Source: Candidatus Heimdallarchaeota archaeon (GTDB taxonomy: Archaea > Asgardarchaeota > Heimdallarchaeia > Hodarchaeales > Hodarchaeaceae). From it: a DNA stretch of 50,011 bases. Location: NCBI GenBank assembly GCA_019057635.1, contig DXJL01000177.1, positions 1 to 50,011 of the forward strand, in the 5' to 3' direction. Position 1 is the stretch's first letter. Each line of letters begins with the position of its first letter. This document shows positions 35,866 through 44,449 of the stretch, in pieces. The notes beneath the pieces were generated by a model that saw only the letters and a program-made list of their open reading frames with translations, was not told the DNA's origin and searched no databases. Both the position numbers and the translations under genes were made by a program.

Positions 35866-36453
35866 ATGGTACAATTAAGAAAAATATTGTGCATTGGTAA
35901 TTCGCATACCGCAGGTTTTCCTCAATTTGATCCTCATTTTGGAGGTAATCTTAAAAGTACCTATGAATTCTGGTTAGAGGTAGATCTTTTAAAGAGATTT
36001 CCCGATTTTTCCTTTGAATTAGATAATGAAGGAATATGTGGGGAATTTTCATCTGATATTTTACGCAGATTATTGATTATTCCGAATTTAAATCAGTATT
36101 CTTGTGTATTGTTGTGGGGAGGAGCCAATGACATAGGGATGGGAAGAAAAATTGAAGATATTTGGCAAACCATTGAACAAGCTTTTCATTATTGCAATTC
36201 GAACCAAATACCGTGTTTTGTACTAACTATTCCACCGATGAACATAGGTGGCCTTGGGAAACATGTTCGAAATTTGAATCAACTAATTCATTCTAATTTG
36301 GATTCGTATGTGATAGATGTATATCCCAGTTTATCAGAAGAAGGGAGGTTAAAACCACGGTGTGGAGTCGGAGACGGAGTGCACTTATCAGTACAGGGAT
36401 ATAAAAACGTAGCTAAAGTAGCCTTCCTCTCTTTAGTAGAATTTTTCACATAA
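35866..36453 (+). CDS. SGNH/GDSL hydrolase
   Basis: A 195-residue hydrolase of the SGNH family. Block I is IGNSHTAG (Ser), block II has the Gly in NEGICG, block III is GGANDIG (Asn), and block V is DGVHLS (Asp and His), so all four catalytic positions are present. SGNH enzymes are esterases or lipases acting on acyl groups. There is no signal peptide, so it is cytoplasmic. The ATG start lies 12 bases after the 7TM gene, making a likely three-gene unit with the RHH-like gene. Confidence 0.88.
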   Translation: MVQLRKILCIGNSHTAGFPQFDPHFGGNLKSTYEFWLEVDLLKRFPDFSFELDNEGICGEFSSDILRRLLIIPNLNQYSCVLLWGGANDIGMGRKIEDIWQTIEQAFHYCNSNQIPCFVLTIPPMNIGGLGKHVRNLNQLIHSNLDSYVIDVYPSLSEEGRLKPRCGVGDGVHLSVQGYKNVAKVAFLSLVEFFT

Positions 36454-36520
36454 ATAATTTCATTGAGAGACTTTTGTTTTTGCTATTACTTTTCCTCATT
36501 CTAAGAGTGGAAATCACCTG

Positions 36521-37315
36521 CTAGGACAGTTTTTGCACAGTATCAGGTGTAGGTTTAAAAATTTCCCCTTGTACCAGACCTCTATCTATCGCTTTTTCAA
36601 TTTGCTCAAATTTAACACCTTGTTCTTTCGCACGAGAACGTAAAATTGTGAAAGTTACTGCCTCCACCCCTATGGTCGCAAGAATTTCATCCACGCCAGT
36701 TCCTTCTGCATATAAGTCGCTAAATCTTCCTTTAATTTCCTCAACTTGCCCTTCGTCAATCGTCTGTTTATTGAGCGAAATATCAATTAGTGTATTAATC
36801 AAGGTTTTAGGCTCGTTAGAATTGTTCAAATAACAATCCAGATGATAATATTTATGTGTTACAAATCGCCTATCATCATCTAACTCAACTAACGCTGGTT
36901 CTGCGGCTCGTAATGAATTTTTCTCAATTTTTTCTTCACAATGCCTGCATTTACCTCGTGAACTCTTCGCATATTCGAGAAAGGGTTCTTGAATTTGCTG
37001 TTCAGATTTTATCTCTTTTGAAGGTTCAGTTTGTAACATTTGATTCAGGCTCGCTAGTGTATCATTTTGCAAATTCGAATCATCGAGTTTTTCCTTTGTT
37101 AAGAATGAAATTACGTCTTGAATTGCGTAACGAGGAATACATTTTACATGGTAGTAGCGATAAGAGGTAATTACTTCCCCTTTTGGTGTGGTAAATGGCG
37201 AGGGAATTCCAATCCTAGGTATATCCTTGGAAATCTTTTCCTGACACCCTCGACATTTGGATCTTCCTGATTTAGCAAATTCTACCTTTGGATTATCCGA
37301 TCTGTCACTTGACAT
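36521..37315 (-). CDS. Protein with two PARP-type zinc fingers
   Basis: A 264-residue protein with two PARP-type zinc fingers in tandem. Finger 1 (about 10-62) opens KVEFAKSGRSKCRGCQEKI, and its ligands are C21, C24, H56 and C59. Finger 2 (about 112-164) opens FLEYAKSSRGKCRHCEEKI, with C123, C126, H158 and C161 as ligands. Both match PARP1 finger 1 closely in the YAKSGR-C-xx-C start and the YYH-xx-C end. In PARP1 these fingers bind DNA breaks. The C-terminal 90 residues are helical and show no ADP-ribosyltransferase or BRCT domain, so this is a DNA-break or DNA-structure binder rather than a PARP. It converges with the SGNH gene. The gene is intact. Confidence 0.93.
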   Translation of the reverse strand: MSSDRSDNPKVEFAKSGRSKCRGCQEKISKDIPRIGIPSPFTTPKGEVITSYRYYHVKCIPRYAIQDVISFLTKEKLDDSNLQNDTLASLNQMLQTEPSKEIKSEQQIQEPFLEYAKSSRGKCRHCEEKIEKNSLRAAEPALVELDDDRRFVTHKYYHLDCYLNNSNEPKTLINTLIDISLNKQTIDEGQVEEIKGRFSDLYAEGTGVDEILATIGVEAVTFTILRSRAKEQGVKFEQIEKAIDRGLVQGEIFKPTPDTVQKLS

Positions 37316-37418
37316 TTTGAATCAAATTTTTATAAATTTCAGTAACCGTACTCCCCTTCTGGATTCAAAGTCATTAAAAATATTTCTCACTAAATACGAT
37401 TGTCTGATTGTTCATAAT

Positions 37419-38372
37419 TTATGATAAAAATGTAAATCGAGTCGTCTTAATATTACTAGAAACTGAACCAGGAGGAGTCGAATACAATTTTGTTGCTTTT
37501 ATGAACTTCTCTAAGTTATTTGTGATAAAAGTAATCATTTCTGTTTTCAGAATGTCGAAATCATATAGATCAGGTATAACATACGTAAAGAAGACAAATA
37601 TTTTATCGAAGCATTTGAAATGCCAAATAACTGAATCATGTAATCTCTTTACGCCGATTAATGACAGACTTTCCCGATATTTACTCATTAAATATTCTCG
37701 TTTGATGTACTGCGATATAGAATTCAGTAACGGATCTGCAACTCCCTGATGTTCCTGCTGTTTTGCTGTTGAAAATAAATAATTCCCTTCATAATCGTAT
37801 ACGAGAATAAAGGACACAAAATCAGCTAAATCTGTCTTGATTTTACTCAGGATATGCTTATAGATGGCGGCGTCTTCACCTAATGGACTTTCCATTGCTT
37901 CTTCAAAGTTTTTTTCCCATGAATCTGCTCCTGACAGATTGGTATCAGTCTGTAAAGGAGCATACTGGCTTAGAAGATGACCTGGAAGCTGTTGAAAATC
38001 TGGTGATGAGGCCATTGATAGTAGACTAATCCCACTTTCTGCTTTTGCATAATCAACATAAATCGGTGAATTGGGTTTACCAGTCAAATCTGTCAGCGTA
38101 GGTTCAAGAATATCTTTAAGTTGAACAATAGCTTCAAGTAAACCTGAAATCAGAACAACATTTTCGTTACTTGCGCGTGTAGAAGGAGTGTCTTTATAAA
38201 CTATTTCACCAAGATCACTAACTTGTACAAATCTCGTATACACAGGCAATCCTCCCTCATCAGAAAGAATCACCAATAAATCTGATCCTCTGAGTGATTT
38301 GGTTTCCAATTGTGTGGATATTCTCTCCTTCGATCTGAGAAGAGATAGATCACTAATTGGTTTTTCCTTCAA
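37419..38372 (-). CDS. Longin-like protein with two sensor-type domains
   Basis: A 317-residue protein. The N-terminal part has LLVILSDEGGLPVYTRFV followed by LISGLLEAIVQLKDIL, a strand-turn-strand-helix pattern common in archaeal longin-like proteins. Near 190-225 a second copy of the pattern appears (FVSFILVYDYEGNYLFSTAKQ), again followed by a helix (DPLLNSISQYI). So it is probably two longin-type folds joined by a linker. Such proteins often partner small GTPases, but there is none beside it. It lies about 130 bases downstream of Dph2, after a terminator-like hairpin. Confidence 0.75.
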   Translation of the reverse strand: MKEKPISDLSLLRSKERISTQLETKSLRGSDLLVILSDEGGLPVYTRFVQVSDLGEIVYKDTPSTRASNENVVLISGLLEAIVQLKDILEPTLTDLTGKPNSPIYVDYAKAESGISLLSMASSPDFQQLPGHLLSQYAPLQTDTNLSGADSWEKNFEEAMESPLGEDAAIYKHILSKIKTDLADFVSFILVYDYEGNYLFSTAKQQEHQGVADPLLNSISQYIKREYLMSKYRESLSLIGVKRLHDSVIWHFKCFDKIFVFFTYVIPDLYDFDILKTEMITFITNNLEKFIKATKLYSTPPGSVSSNIKTTRFTFLS

Positions 38373-38462
38373 TCAAACAGTCTCCGATTATAGTACGCAC
38401 TTATGCTAATAATATCTACACATACATTATTACACCTACTAGATATATAAGTGAAACTAGTA

Positions 38463-38482
38463 AAACAATCCGAGGATTGTTT
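38463..38482 (-). terminator. Hairpin downstream of dph2
   Basis: AAACAATC and GATTGTTT enclose the loop CGAG, about 25 bases past the dph2 stop on the minus strand. On that strand the stem is followed by TTTT, as in an intrinsic terminator. It could also act in the leader of the longin-like gene. Confidence 0.45.
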
Positions 38483-38506
38483 CCTTCAATCTCAAATGCA
38501 TTATAA

Positions 38507-39520
38507 CTAAAAGAAACCTTGTTCCAGTAAATTTTCCCATTTTAATTGGTCGAAAAGATAGAGAAATTCCCTAAATGTCACAACAGGCTTGAAAAATCGG
38601 ATTTTATCATCAATGGCGATGCGAGGACACGCAGTCACCACCCACGCATCAATAAAGGCAAAATTTGCTAGTACCTGAGGGTTTATATTCTCGGCTACAA
38701 CGGTTAAGTTGTTAATCTCGCGTTCCGCTAATAAAGATTGAACATTAGAAATCATTTTCCAATTATGCTGACCAAGTTTTGAACTTCCTAGGATACCCCA
38801 CTTTTGCGCCTTTTTTGCCTTAGTAAGCAATGTAAAACGCTGTTGAATTGCTTTATGATGATCCGCTTCCTCATAATTTATGATACTCCCACTATAGGGA
38901 TTAAATTGGATTAAAGGCTTATTTGTATTAAGTAAAATCCCGTGAGTATGAAAATATCCTGCATGAATACTTACAAAACCATCACAGTCTTTCATCCCTT
39001 TGTAAAGCGAGTTGACGTGACATCCCAAGATCTGTCCTGAATCATATCTAATGACTTGAAAATCATTTACTTTAAGAATTTCTTCAAAATCATCCAAACT
39101 TTTAATATGTTGAATAGTTGCAGCCAAACCGACAGTTTTCCACTTCTTTTTCGTAATTTCAGTAATGAGAGGACTATAATCCAACGCATTCGGTGGTATA
39201 TAGTAAGCTGGTACTAATATTACATCAAGAGATTCTGATGATGCAGAATTCACCTGATTCTGAAAACCAAATTGCGAATGGCCGAAGTGTATCAATAATT
39301 CACATCCAAGTTTCTTCGCTAAGTCCACTGCTAAATCACAAACCCCATAGCTAGGATCTCCTGCAACATAAACCTTAAGGTTCTCTTTTGAAAGAATTTT
39401 CTTAATTCTCTTAAGAGGTTTATCCAACATACCCTCTGGAAATTGAATTAGGACTGATTGATAGTTATTTTCCTGAATCTTTTGAACAATTTGATCAATT
39501 TCTAAATCATAATCACTCAA
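38507..39520 (-). CDS. dph2: Diphthamide biosynthesis enzyme Dph2
   Basis: A 337-residue archaeal Dph2, the non-canonical radical-SAM enzyme that adds the 3-amino-3-carboxypropyl group to a His of elongation factor 2. The three iron-sulphur cysteines are at C61 (YGVCDLA), C167 (ILGCHVNS) and C298 (TACPRIAIDD), spaced as in Pyrococcus Dph2. IQFPEGML and FHTHGILL are also family blocks. The start is TTG with GAGGG upstream. The other diphthamide genes (dph5, dph6) are not in this window. Confidence 0.96.
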   Translation of the reverse strand: MSDYDLEIDQIVQKIQENNYQSVLIQFPEGMLDKPLKRIKKILSKENLKVYVAGDPSYGVCDLAVDLAKKLGCELLIHFGHSQFGFQNQVNSASSESLDVILVPAYYIPPNALDYSPLITEITKKKWKTVGLAATIQHIKSLDDFEEILKVNDFQVIRYDSGQILGCHVNSLYKGMKDCDGFVSIHAGYFHTHGILLNTNKPLIQFNPYSGSIINYEEADHHKAIQQRFTLLTKAKKAQKWGILGSSKLGQHNWKMISNVQSLLAEREINNLTVVAENINPQVLANFAFIDAWVVTACPRIAIDDKIRFFKPVVTFREFLYLFDQLKWENLLEQGFF

Positions 39521-39661
39521 TCAACGGTCCCTCATATGTAAATGCATCATTAAATCCTATCTAACTATAGAATTGGATTTACAGGAGGGGTAAAAATTCA
39601 TTTCCTTTACATTACTAATCTAAAAGAATTTAAAAAACATCAGAAATTTCATTGACTTACT

Positions 39662-40591
39662 TTGTTAGAAACTCTCTTAATTGATCAAGGCATTCTTTCT
39701 CCCTCTGAAAAGAGAAAATTATTATGTATGCCTGATTATTCATTTTTTAGGACGCATACACACAAGCTATATCGAGAATTTCTAGGTTTTCCACGTTATT
39801 CCGTGATTTCCCGAAAATTTACAGAAGATTTTCATAAAGAAAACGATTCACTGTCCTCCTTGGATACGCTCTTTATATGTGATGGTGCTACGGCTCAGAA
39901 TACAGCTCAATTCTTCTTCCCTATAGCAGAAAAATTAAATCTCTCTATTATTGGTACTAATCTTGATTTTACTGAATTACCAAAATTACGCTTTGAAACA
40001 CATTCTGAGGATAACTTTGAATCGTTTGGACAATATTCTCTGCTAACGGATAAGAACACACATCCTACAACTAGGAAAGGACATGATGTAGACGCGTGTA
40101 CCAGTTTTTTACCCTCTTCGAGTAATCTAACCTTAGAAAAAGGGAATGATTTTCCTACTGATCGTAAAATTGCCACTGGTATTGTTAAAGACCAGAATGA
40201 TTTTTTCCCCAAAAATTTCAACATCGCCCGTTTAAATATTGGAGATTTCATTGAGTATAGACAAATATTTACCCCCAACTGGCCTAATATGGAGGTAAAC
40301 CCTGAAGAAATCAAATCTTTGATTCTCCATGAAGTGGAAAAAGTGCTTACATCTTTCAACATCGAAGTATTGTTTATCTCTCTCTATAAACTGGCTCGTT
40401 TTTACAAATTAAGTGAAAAGTTGACTAAACCGATTGTTGAGCTTACTCATTCTATGAAACATTCGTGGAATTATTCGGAATCTATCATGGTTCACAATCC
40501 GACCCGTAGGGTATGGGAGGAAGAGTCCATTCACGCATTACCTCATTTTTTCAATTCACCGGGCTATCTCATACTTTTTAACCCATATTAA
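39662..40591 (+). CDS. Hypothetical protein with a possible Rossmann-like core
   Basis: A 309-residue soluble protein that I do not recognise. One region (LDTLFICDGATAQNTAQFFFPIAEKLNLSIIG, about 70-100) has a strand-loop-helix-strand look suggesting a nucleotide- or substrate-binding Rossmann half. The middle (about 110-190) is less regular and rich in Ser and Asn. The C-terminus contains PIVELTHSMKHSWN and a Trp-rich end. The start is uncertain: TTG at 39662 has no ribosome site, and ATG at 39728 is the next option. No close operon partner; Dph2 diverges from it. Confidence 0.65.
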   Translation: MLETLLIDQGILSPSEKRKLLCMPDYSFFRTHTHKLYREFLGFPRYSVISRKFTEDFHKENDSLSSLDTLFICDGATAQNTAQFFFPIAEKLNLSIIGTNLDFTELPKLRFETHSEDNFESFGQYSLLTDKNTHPTTRKGHDVDACTSFLPSSSNLTLEKGNDFPTDRKIATGIVKDQNDFFPKNFNIARLNIGDFIEYRQIFTPNWPNMEVNPEEIKSLILHEVEKVLTSFNIEVLFISLYKLARFYKLSEKLTKPIVELTHSMKHSWNYSESIMVHNPTRRVWEEESIHALPHFFNSPGYLILFNPY

Positions 40592-40724
40592 ATGAAAATC
40601 TCTCTTTTAGTATGAAAAATTTAGAAAATTCTGTAATATGGACATTGTTTTTGGTACATTTCATTAACAAGCATTATATTTTTATAAACAAAGAGGATCT
40701 ACCGTTAGAGAGGTGGATTTAAAG

Positions 40725-41240
40725 ATGGAAGATAAACCCCTGAAGATGGAAGAGATCATTCCAACAATTGAACGAGTTAAAAACACCATCGTATCAATGG
40801 AAAACAATCTAAGCAAAACTCTGAAGGATTTAGAGGAGAAAGAGGCGGCTCTCAGAGAACGAGAAGAAAAATTAAGCCAAGCAAATTTACAAAAACAACA
40901 ACTTGAGTTTGAGTATCTATCCTTAGAAACCGAATTTAAAAAGATCTCGGAGCTATTCACTGAACTTTCTGGACAGCAAGAAACTACTCTGGATATAAAA
41001 CAACTTTTAGGAATCTATATCACATTATTAGAAAAAGTTTTCGCTGGTAAACCCCATGCGAAGATATTATATCTCCTACATGGAGATAAAGCAGATATGA
41101 CCCGTGAAGAGCTAACTAAAGCTACTGGTTTTTCTGCAGCAATCGTCCTTCATTCCCTTCATGAGCTTCACCGAGCAGAATTGATTAATTACGATGAAGA
41201 TCAAGCGAAAGCGAATCTAGTAAATAGACTCTATAAATAA
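40725..41240 (+). CDS. Coiled-coil protein with C-terminal winged HTH
   Basis: A 171-residue protein. Residues about 5-80 form a long charged coiled coil (for example KDLEEKEAALREREEKLSQAN). The C-terminal 75 residues carry a winged-helix pattern (AKILYLLHGDKADMTREELTKATGFSAAIVLHSLHELHRAELINYD), so it probably binds DNA as a dimer. ATG 40725 has GAGGTG nine bases upstream and is preferred to a GTG at 40713. It precedes the recombinase gene by 53 bases, suggesting co-expression. Confidence 0.75.
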   Translation: MEDKPLKMEEIIPTIERVKNTIVSMENNLSKTLKDLEEKEAALREREEKLSQANLQKQQLEFEYLSLETEFKKISELFTELSGQQETTLDIKQLLGIYITLLEKVFAGKPHAKILYLLHGDKADMTREELTKATGFSAAIVLHSLHELHRAELINYDEDQAKANLVNRLYK

Positions 41241-41293
41241 AGGCTCCAAAACAATTGGGGATAATCTGTAGGTATTATCCGCAATTATATTCT

Positions 41294-42205
41294 ATGTCGT
41301 CAAATTACCAAACTATGTTAATCGATGATTACCTAGTATGGTTAGAAGTAGAAAAAGGATATTCCTCAAAGACCATTCGGGAATATTCTTACGACCTTCA
41401 GATGTTCAATAATTTTAATAATGAAAGATCTATTGAAATGAGAACGACAACTGACTTACGTCGTTTCTTTTTGCATTTAAAGCGTGAAAAAAAATACTCA
41501 CCACGTAGTTTACATAGAAAAATATGCTCCCTTAAATCATTCTACAAATTTCTTAAAAAGGAAGCATTTATCTCATCCAACCCAGCCGAGAATATCGAAT
41601 CTCCTAAAATTCCCAAGAGTTTACCTAAAACAATTTCTGTAGAAGATACATTAAAATTACTAAATACACCTGATAGTGTACGAGATCGAACAATCTTATT
41701 TGTTCTCTATGGAACTGGAATGCGAGTATCTGAATTGAGTAATCTAGATTTAGACTGTATTGACTTAGATAGTCGTATGATAAGAATTATTGGAGGAAAG
41801 GGAAATAAAGACAGGTTGATTCCTCTACCCAATGTGCTCATCCCAATCATAGAAGAATACTTGGAGAAGCGACGTATGGATTCCTCCTCATCTGCATTGA
41901 TCTTGAATCGATCAGGCCAACGATTAACTTCACGTTCAATACAACGATTGGTAAAAAAGTACAGAGAACAAGCAAATTTCCAGGATAAGAAATTAACCCC
42001 TCATACTCTTAGACATGCCTTCGCGACACATTTACTTGCAAATTCGGTTGATATCCGTGTAATACAAGAACTACTTGGTCATGCATCCCTTTCAACAACT
42101 CAACTGTATACACATGTTAGTTTAGAGCATTTACGTAAATCATATGATCTCGGACATCCACTTTCCGAGCAAAATAAGGAAAAAGCGCCTGTTTTCGATG
42201 GGTGA
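41294..42205 (+). CDS. xerA: XerA-type tyrosine recombinase
   Basis: A 303-residue tyrosine recombinase. The N-terminal SAM-like core-binding domain (YLVWLEVEKGYSSKTIREYSYDL) is followed by the catalytic domain with R (GTGMRVSEL), K (GGKGNKDRLIPL), HxxR (TPHTLRHAFATHLL), H (LGHASLSTTQ) and Y (LYTHVS). This matches the archaeal XerA that resolves chromosome dimers at dif. No phage or integrative element surrounds it, which fits housekeeping. ATG 41294 is preferred to a TTG at 41255. A dif site was not recognised. Confidence 0.93.
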   Translation: MSSNYQTMLIDDYLVWLEVEKGYSSKTIREYSYDLQMFNNFNNERSIEMRTTTDLRRFFLHLKREKKYSPRSLHRKICSLKSFYKFLKKEAFISSNPAENIESPKIPKSLPKTISVEDTLKLLNTPDSVRDRTILFVLYGTGMRVSELSNLDLDCIDLDSRMIRIIGGKGNKDRLIPLPNVLIPIIEEYLEKRRMDSSSSALILNRSGQRLTSRSIQRLVKKYREQANFQDKKLTPHTLRHAFATHLLANSVDIRVIQELLGHASLSTTQLYTHVSLEHLRKSYDLGHPLSEQNKEKAPVFDG

Positions 42206-42234
42206 CATAACAATTCCATCTTTCCATTGAAAGC

Positions 42235-43056
42235 GTGAAGATTAGTTTAGAGGCTCATACCATGGTTTGGGAAAGATTCCTTCCTCCTATTGGTAGTTCC
42301 AAAAAAAAAAAGGAACGAAAATTCTTCACGAAATTTGCTGAGGAACCATTATCGCAGACTTGCTACATTCACTGGTATCTAGCTCAAAAACCTAGGACTC
42401 TTCTATATAATTACTCTTTGAATCCCTATGATTACATCTTTCACTATGAAAACAAGTATCATCTGTCAAGTAGTAGAGTTTGGTCTTTAAAGAAGAAGAT
42501 TCAGTGGTTTAATACCAATTCAGTATTGATTTTTCATGATAGTTCATTGTGGCCAAGTATCCAAGAAAAATTTACGAACTTCAGATCATTGGAGACAAAC
42601 GAAAAGACTAATACATACAATACATATACTACCTACCAACTTTCAGTTGAAACGTTTAATCCAGGAAGGTTAGATCTTGATTCTGTAATTCGCTTTCCTA
42701 ATAATCGTGTTAACATTCCTAAACGATATAGACATCTGACTGGAGGGATAGCTTATGGGTATCTAAAAGGAAAGGAAATTGCTAGTTTTGCAGCTGCACC
42801 TCACATTCTTCAGAATAATGAATTTTCATTCGCAATTCTTAGGGGAATTGAAACAAAACTATTAGAACGAAAACAAGGATATTCTCAAAAAACATTAACA
42901 AAATTATGTCAGGAAATTCTTACAGATAGATTGATCAAGATGATTTTTCTCTGGGTAGAAAAATCTAATCAAGGAGCCATTCAACTCTACAAAAAATTAG
43001 GTTTTGAAGAAGATTCGACAATTTTCGCCACGTATTGTGATAGAAGAAGTAAATGA
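42235..43056 (+). CDS. GNAT-like acetyltransferase
   Basis: A 273-residue protein with a C-terminal GNAT fold: GIAYGYLKGKEIASFAAAPHIL (two strands), then LTDRLIKMIFLWVEKSNQGAIQLYKKLGFEED, which is the N-x-x-A-x-x-L-Y-x-K-x-G-F motif of acetyltransferases. The N-terminal half is unrelated to anything I know and may be a degenerate GNAT or a binding domain (double-GNAT proteins exist). Substrate is unknown. It starts at GTG 42235 or ATG 42262, about 30 bases after xerA, so it may share its transcript. Confidence 0.75.
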   Translation: MKISLEAHTMVWERFLPPIGSSKKKKERKFFTKFAEEPLSQTCYIHWYLAQKPRTLLYNYSLNPYDYIFHYENKYHLSSSRVWSLKKKIQWFNTNSVLIFHDSSLWPSIQEKFTNFRSLETNEKTNTYNTYTTYQLSVETFNPGRLDLDSVIRFPNNRVNIPKRYRHLTGGIAYGYLKGKEIASFAAAPHILQNNEFSFAILRGIETKLLERKQGYSQKTLTKLCQEILTDRLIKMIFLWVEKSNQGAIQLYKKLGFEEDSTIFATYCDRRSK

Positions 43057-43075
43057 TAGAAATTAGGAAGAAGAA

Positions 43076-44431
43076 TCAATTCACTTTTTCTAGTCTTTCA
43101 GTAAAGCTAATATTCATTTCCTTCAATTCTTTCAGGATTGGTTCATAAATTGATTTCTTAACAGGAACTAATACTCCACGATCAGTAATAGTCCCATCTA
43201 AAATCATTCGAACTCCTATAGCTGCAGGTAGACCCACTGTTCTAGACATAGAACTGTCGCCATTAGGAATTCCATAATCAATCATTGTAGAGGTTATCTT
43301 TTCCATTCCAGAGTCCAATACATATTCAAACTGGTGAACCATAACTAGCATATCCCTTTCACCTGGATCATATTGGAGGTGCTCCTCAAATTGATGGCAT
43401 AGTGCGTCGAGAGGTGAAATCTTCTTTTTCGGAAGTACATCATCCCCTAAAAGGCCCATCCATTCAAATCGTCTTATAATATCATCTTTTTCTTCAATAT
43501 CGAATATAGACATCATATTCTCTTTTGCATTTGACTTTAACGGTTTATCAAGCAACTGATTGAGTAACTGTCTATATGTGAACCCTGAAGGAAACTCTTG
43601 CTCGTCGAGATTGAGATAACCTACATCAGCTATCTTTTTCATTGTTCTACACCACCCTGGATTTCGTAAAGTACCACGAATCATTGTCTTGGTTTCAGGA
43701 ATTCCGTATACATCAATATAAGGTTCTATAGAATTCCGATTGGGATATCCTTCTAATAATCCAAGCTCTTCAGTATCCCCTGGACCTTTCTCATTTACTG
43801 GAAAAGGAAGAAAATGATCAAATAAATCCTCTCCTGGAATTTTTACAACTTCTTCGTCCTTCAAATATTTAGCTGAATTACGTCCTGCTAATATGACCCC
43901 TCTCGGTGACCATGATAGTTTATACCCCCATGGATTGTTATTTGCATCAGGGGCAGGTAATCCCCCAGTATAGGAAGTGAAAGATAGGATTTTACCCCCT
44001 TTTTCATGAATAGCATCAATTATTTTTTGAGCCGACATATGATCTATACCAGGATCCACTCCTATTTCGTTTAATATTGAGATAGATGCATTTCTTGCCT
44101 TTTCATCTAATTCTCTCATCTCTGGACTCACATAGGAAGTAGTGACCATATGTTTACGATGTTTCACACAGGTTTTTGCGATTTTTACATGAAAAGTATA
44201 TGGTAAAAGACTTACAGCTAAGTCACATTCGCGAATGAGAGCTTCAAGCTCTTCAGTCGTCGCTTGAGTAATATCAAAAGCTTTAGCATTACCGTTTGGA
44301 TGATTATTTACTAGTGCTTCTGCTTTTTGTAGTGTTCGACTTGCTACAATAACTTGAAAATCTTTTTCAAGTAGGTACTTTACAGGGGGGCCAGCAACCA
44401 TTCCTGCACCGAAGATTAGTACTTTCTTCAT
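43076..44431 (-). CDS. Saccharopine dehydrogenase (glutamate-forming type)
   Basis: A 451-residue enzyme that splits saccharopine to glutamate and aminoadipate semialdehyde. IFGAGMVAGPPVKYLLEK is the Rossmann entry, followed by VSLLPYTFHVKIAKTCVKH and the family-wide NEIGVDPGIDHMSA and SYTGGLPAPDANNNPWGYKLSWSPRGV blocks (about 130-185). These resemble the SDH half of the animal bifunctional enzyme AASS and yeast LYS9. ATG 44431 has GGTGAT just upstream. It lies 18 bases downstream of the LKR gene, forming a two-gene operon. Orientation and gene content point to lysine breakdown or to the reverse, synthetic route. Confidence 0.92.
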   Translation of the reverse strand: MKKVLIFGAGMVAGPPVKYLLEKDFQVIVASRTLQKAEALVNNHPNGNAKAFDITQATTEELEALIRECDLAVSLLPYTFHVKIAKTCVKHRKHMVTTSYVSPEMRELDEKARNASISILNEIGVDPGIDHMSAQKIIDAIHEKGGKILSFTSYTGGLPAPDANNNPWGYKLSWSPRGVILAGRNSAKYLKDEEVVKIPGEDLFDHFLPFPVNEKGPGDTEELGLLEGYPNRNSIEPYIDVYGIPETKTMIRGTLRNPGWCRTMKKIADVGYLNLDEQEFPSGFTYRQLLNQLLDKPLKSNAKENMMSIFDIEEKDDIIRRFEWMGLLGDDVLPKKKISPLDALCHQFEEHLQYDPGERDMLVMVHQFEYVLDSGMEKITSTMIDYGIPNGDSSMSRTVGLPAAIGVRMILDGTITDRGVLVPVKKSIYEPILKELKEMNISFTERLEKVN

Positions 44432-44449
44432 ATTTATCACCTTTTTTTT

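Noticed and set aside
36521..37315. The PARP-finger protein as a poly(ADP-ribose) polymerase.
   Set aside because: No ADP-ribosyltransferase domain or H-Y-E-type motif follows the fingers; the remaining 100 residues are only helical.
41294..42205. Integrase of a mobile element.
   Set aside because: Flanking genes are ordinary and no attachment-site repeats, phage genes or tRNA are nearby; housekeeping XerA fits better.
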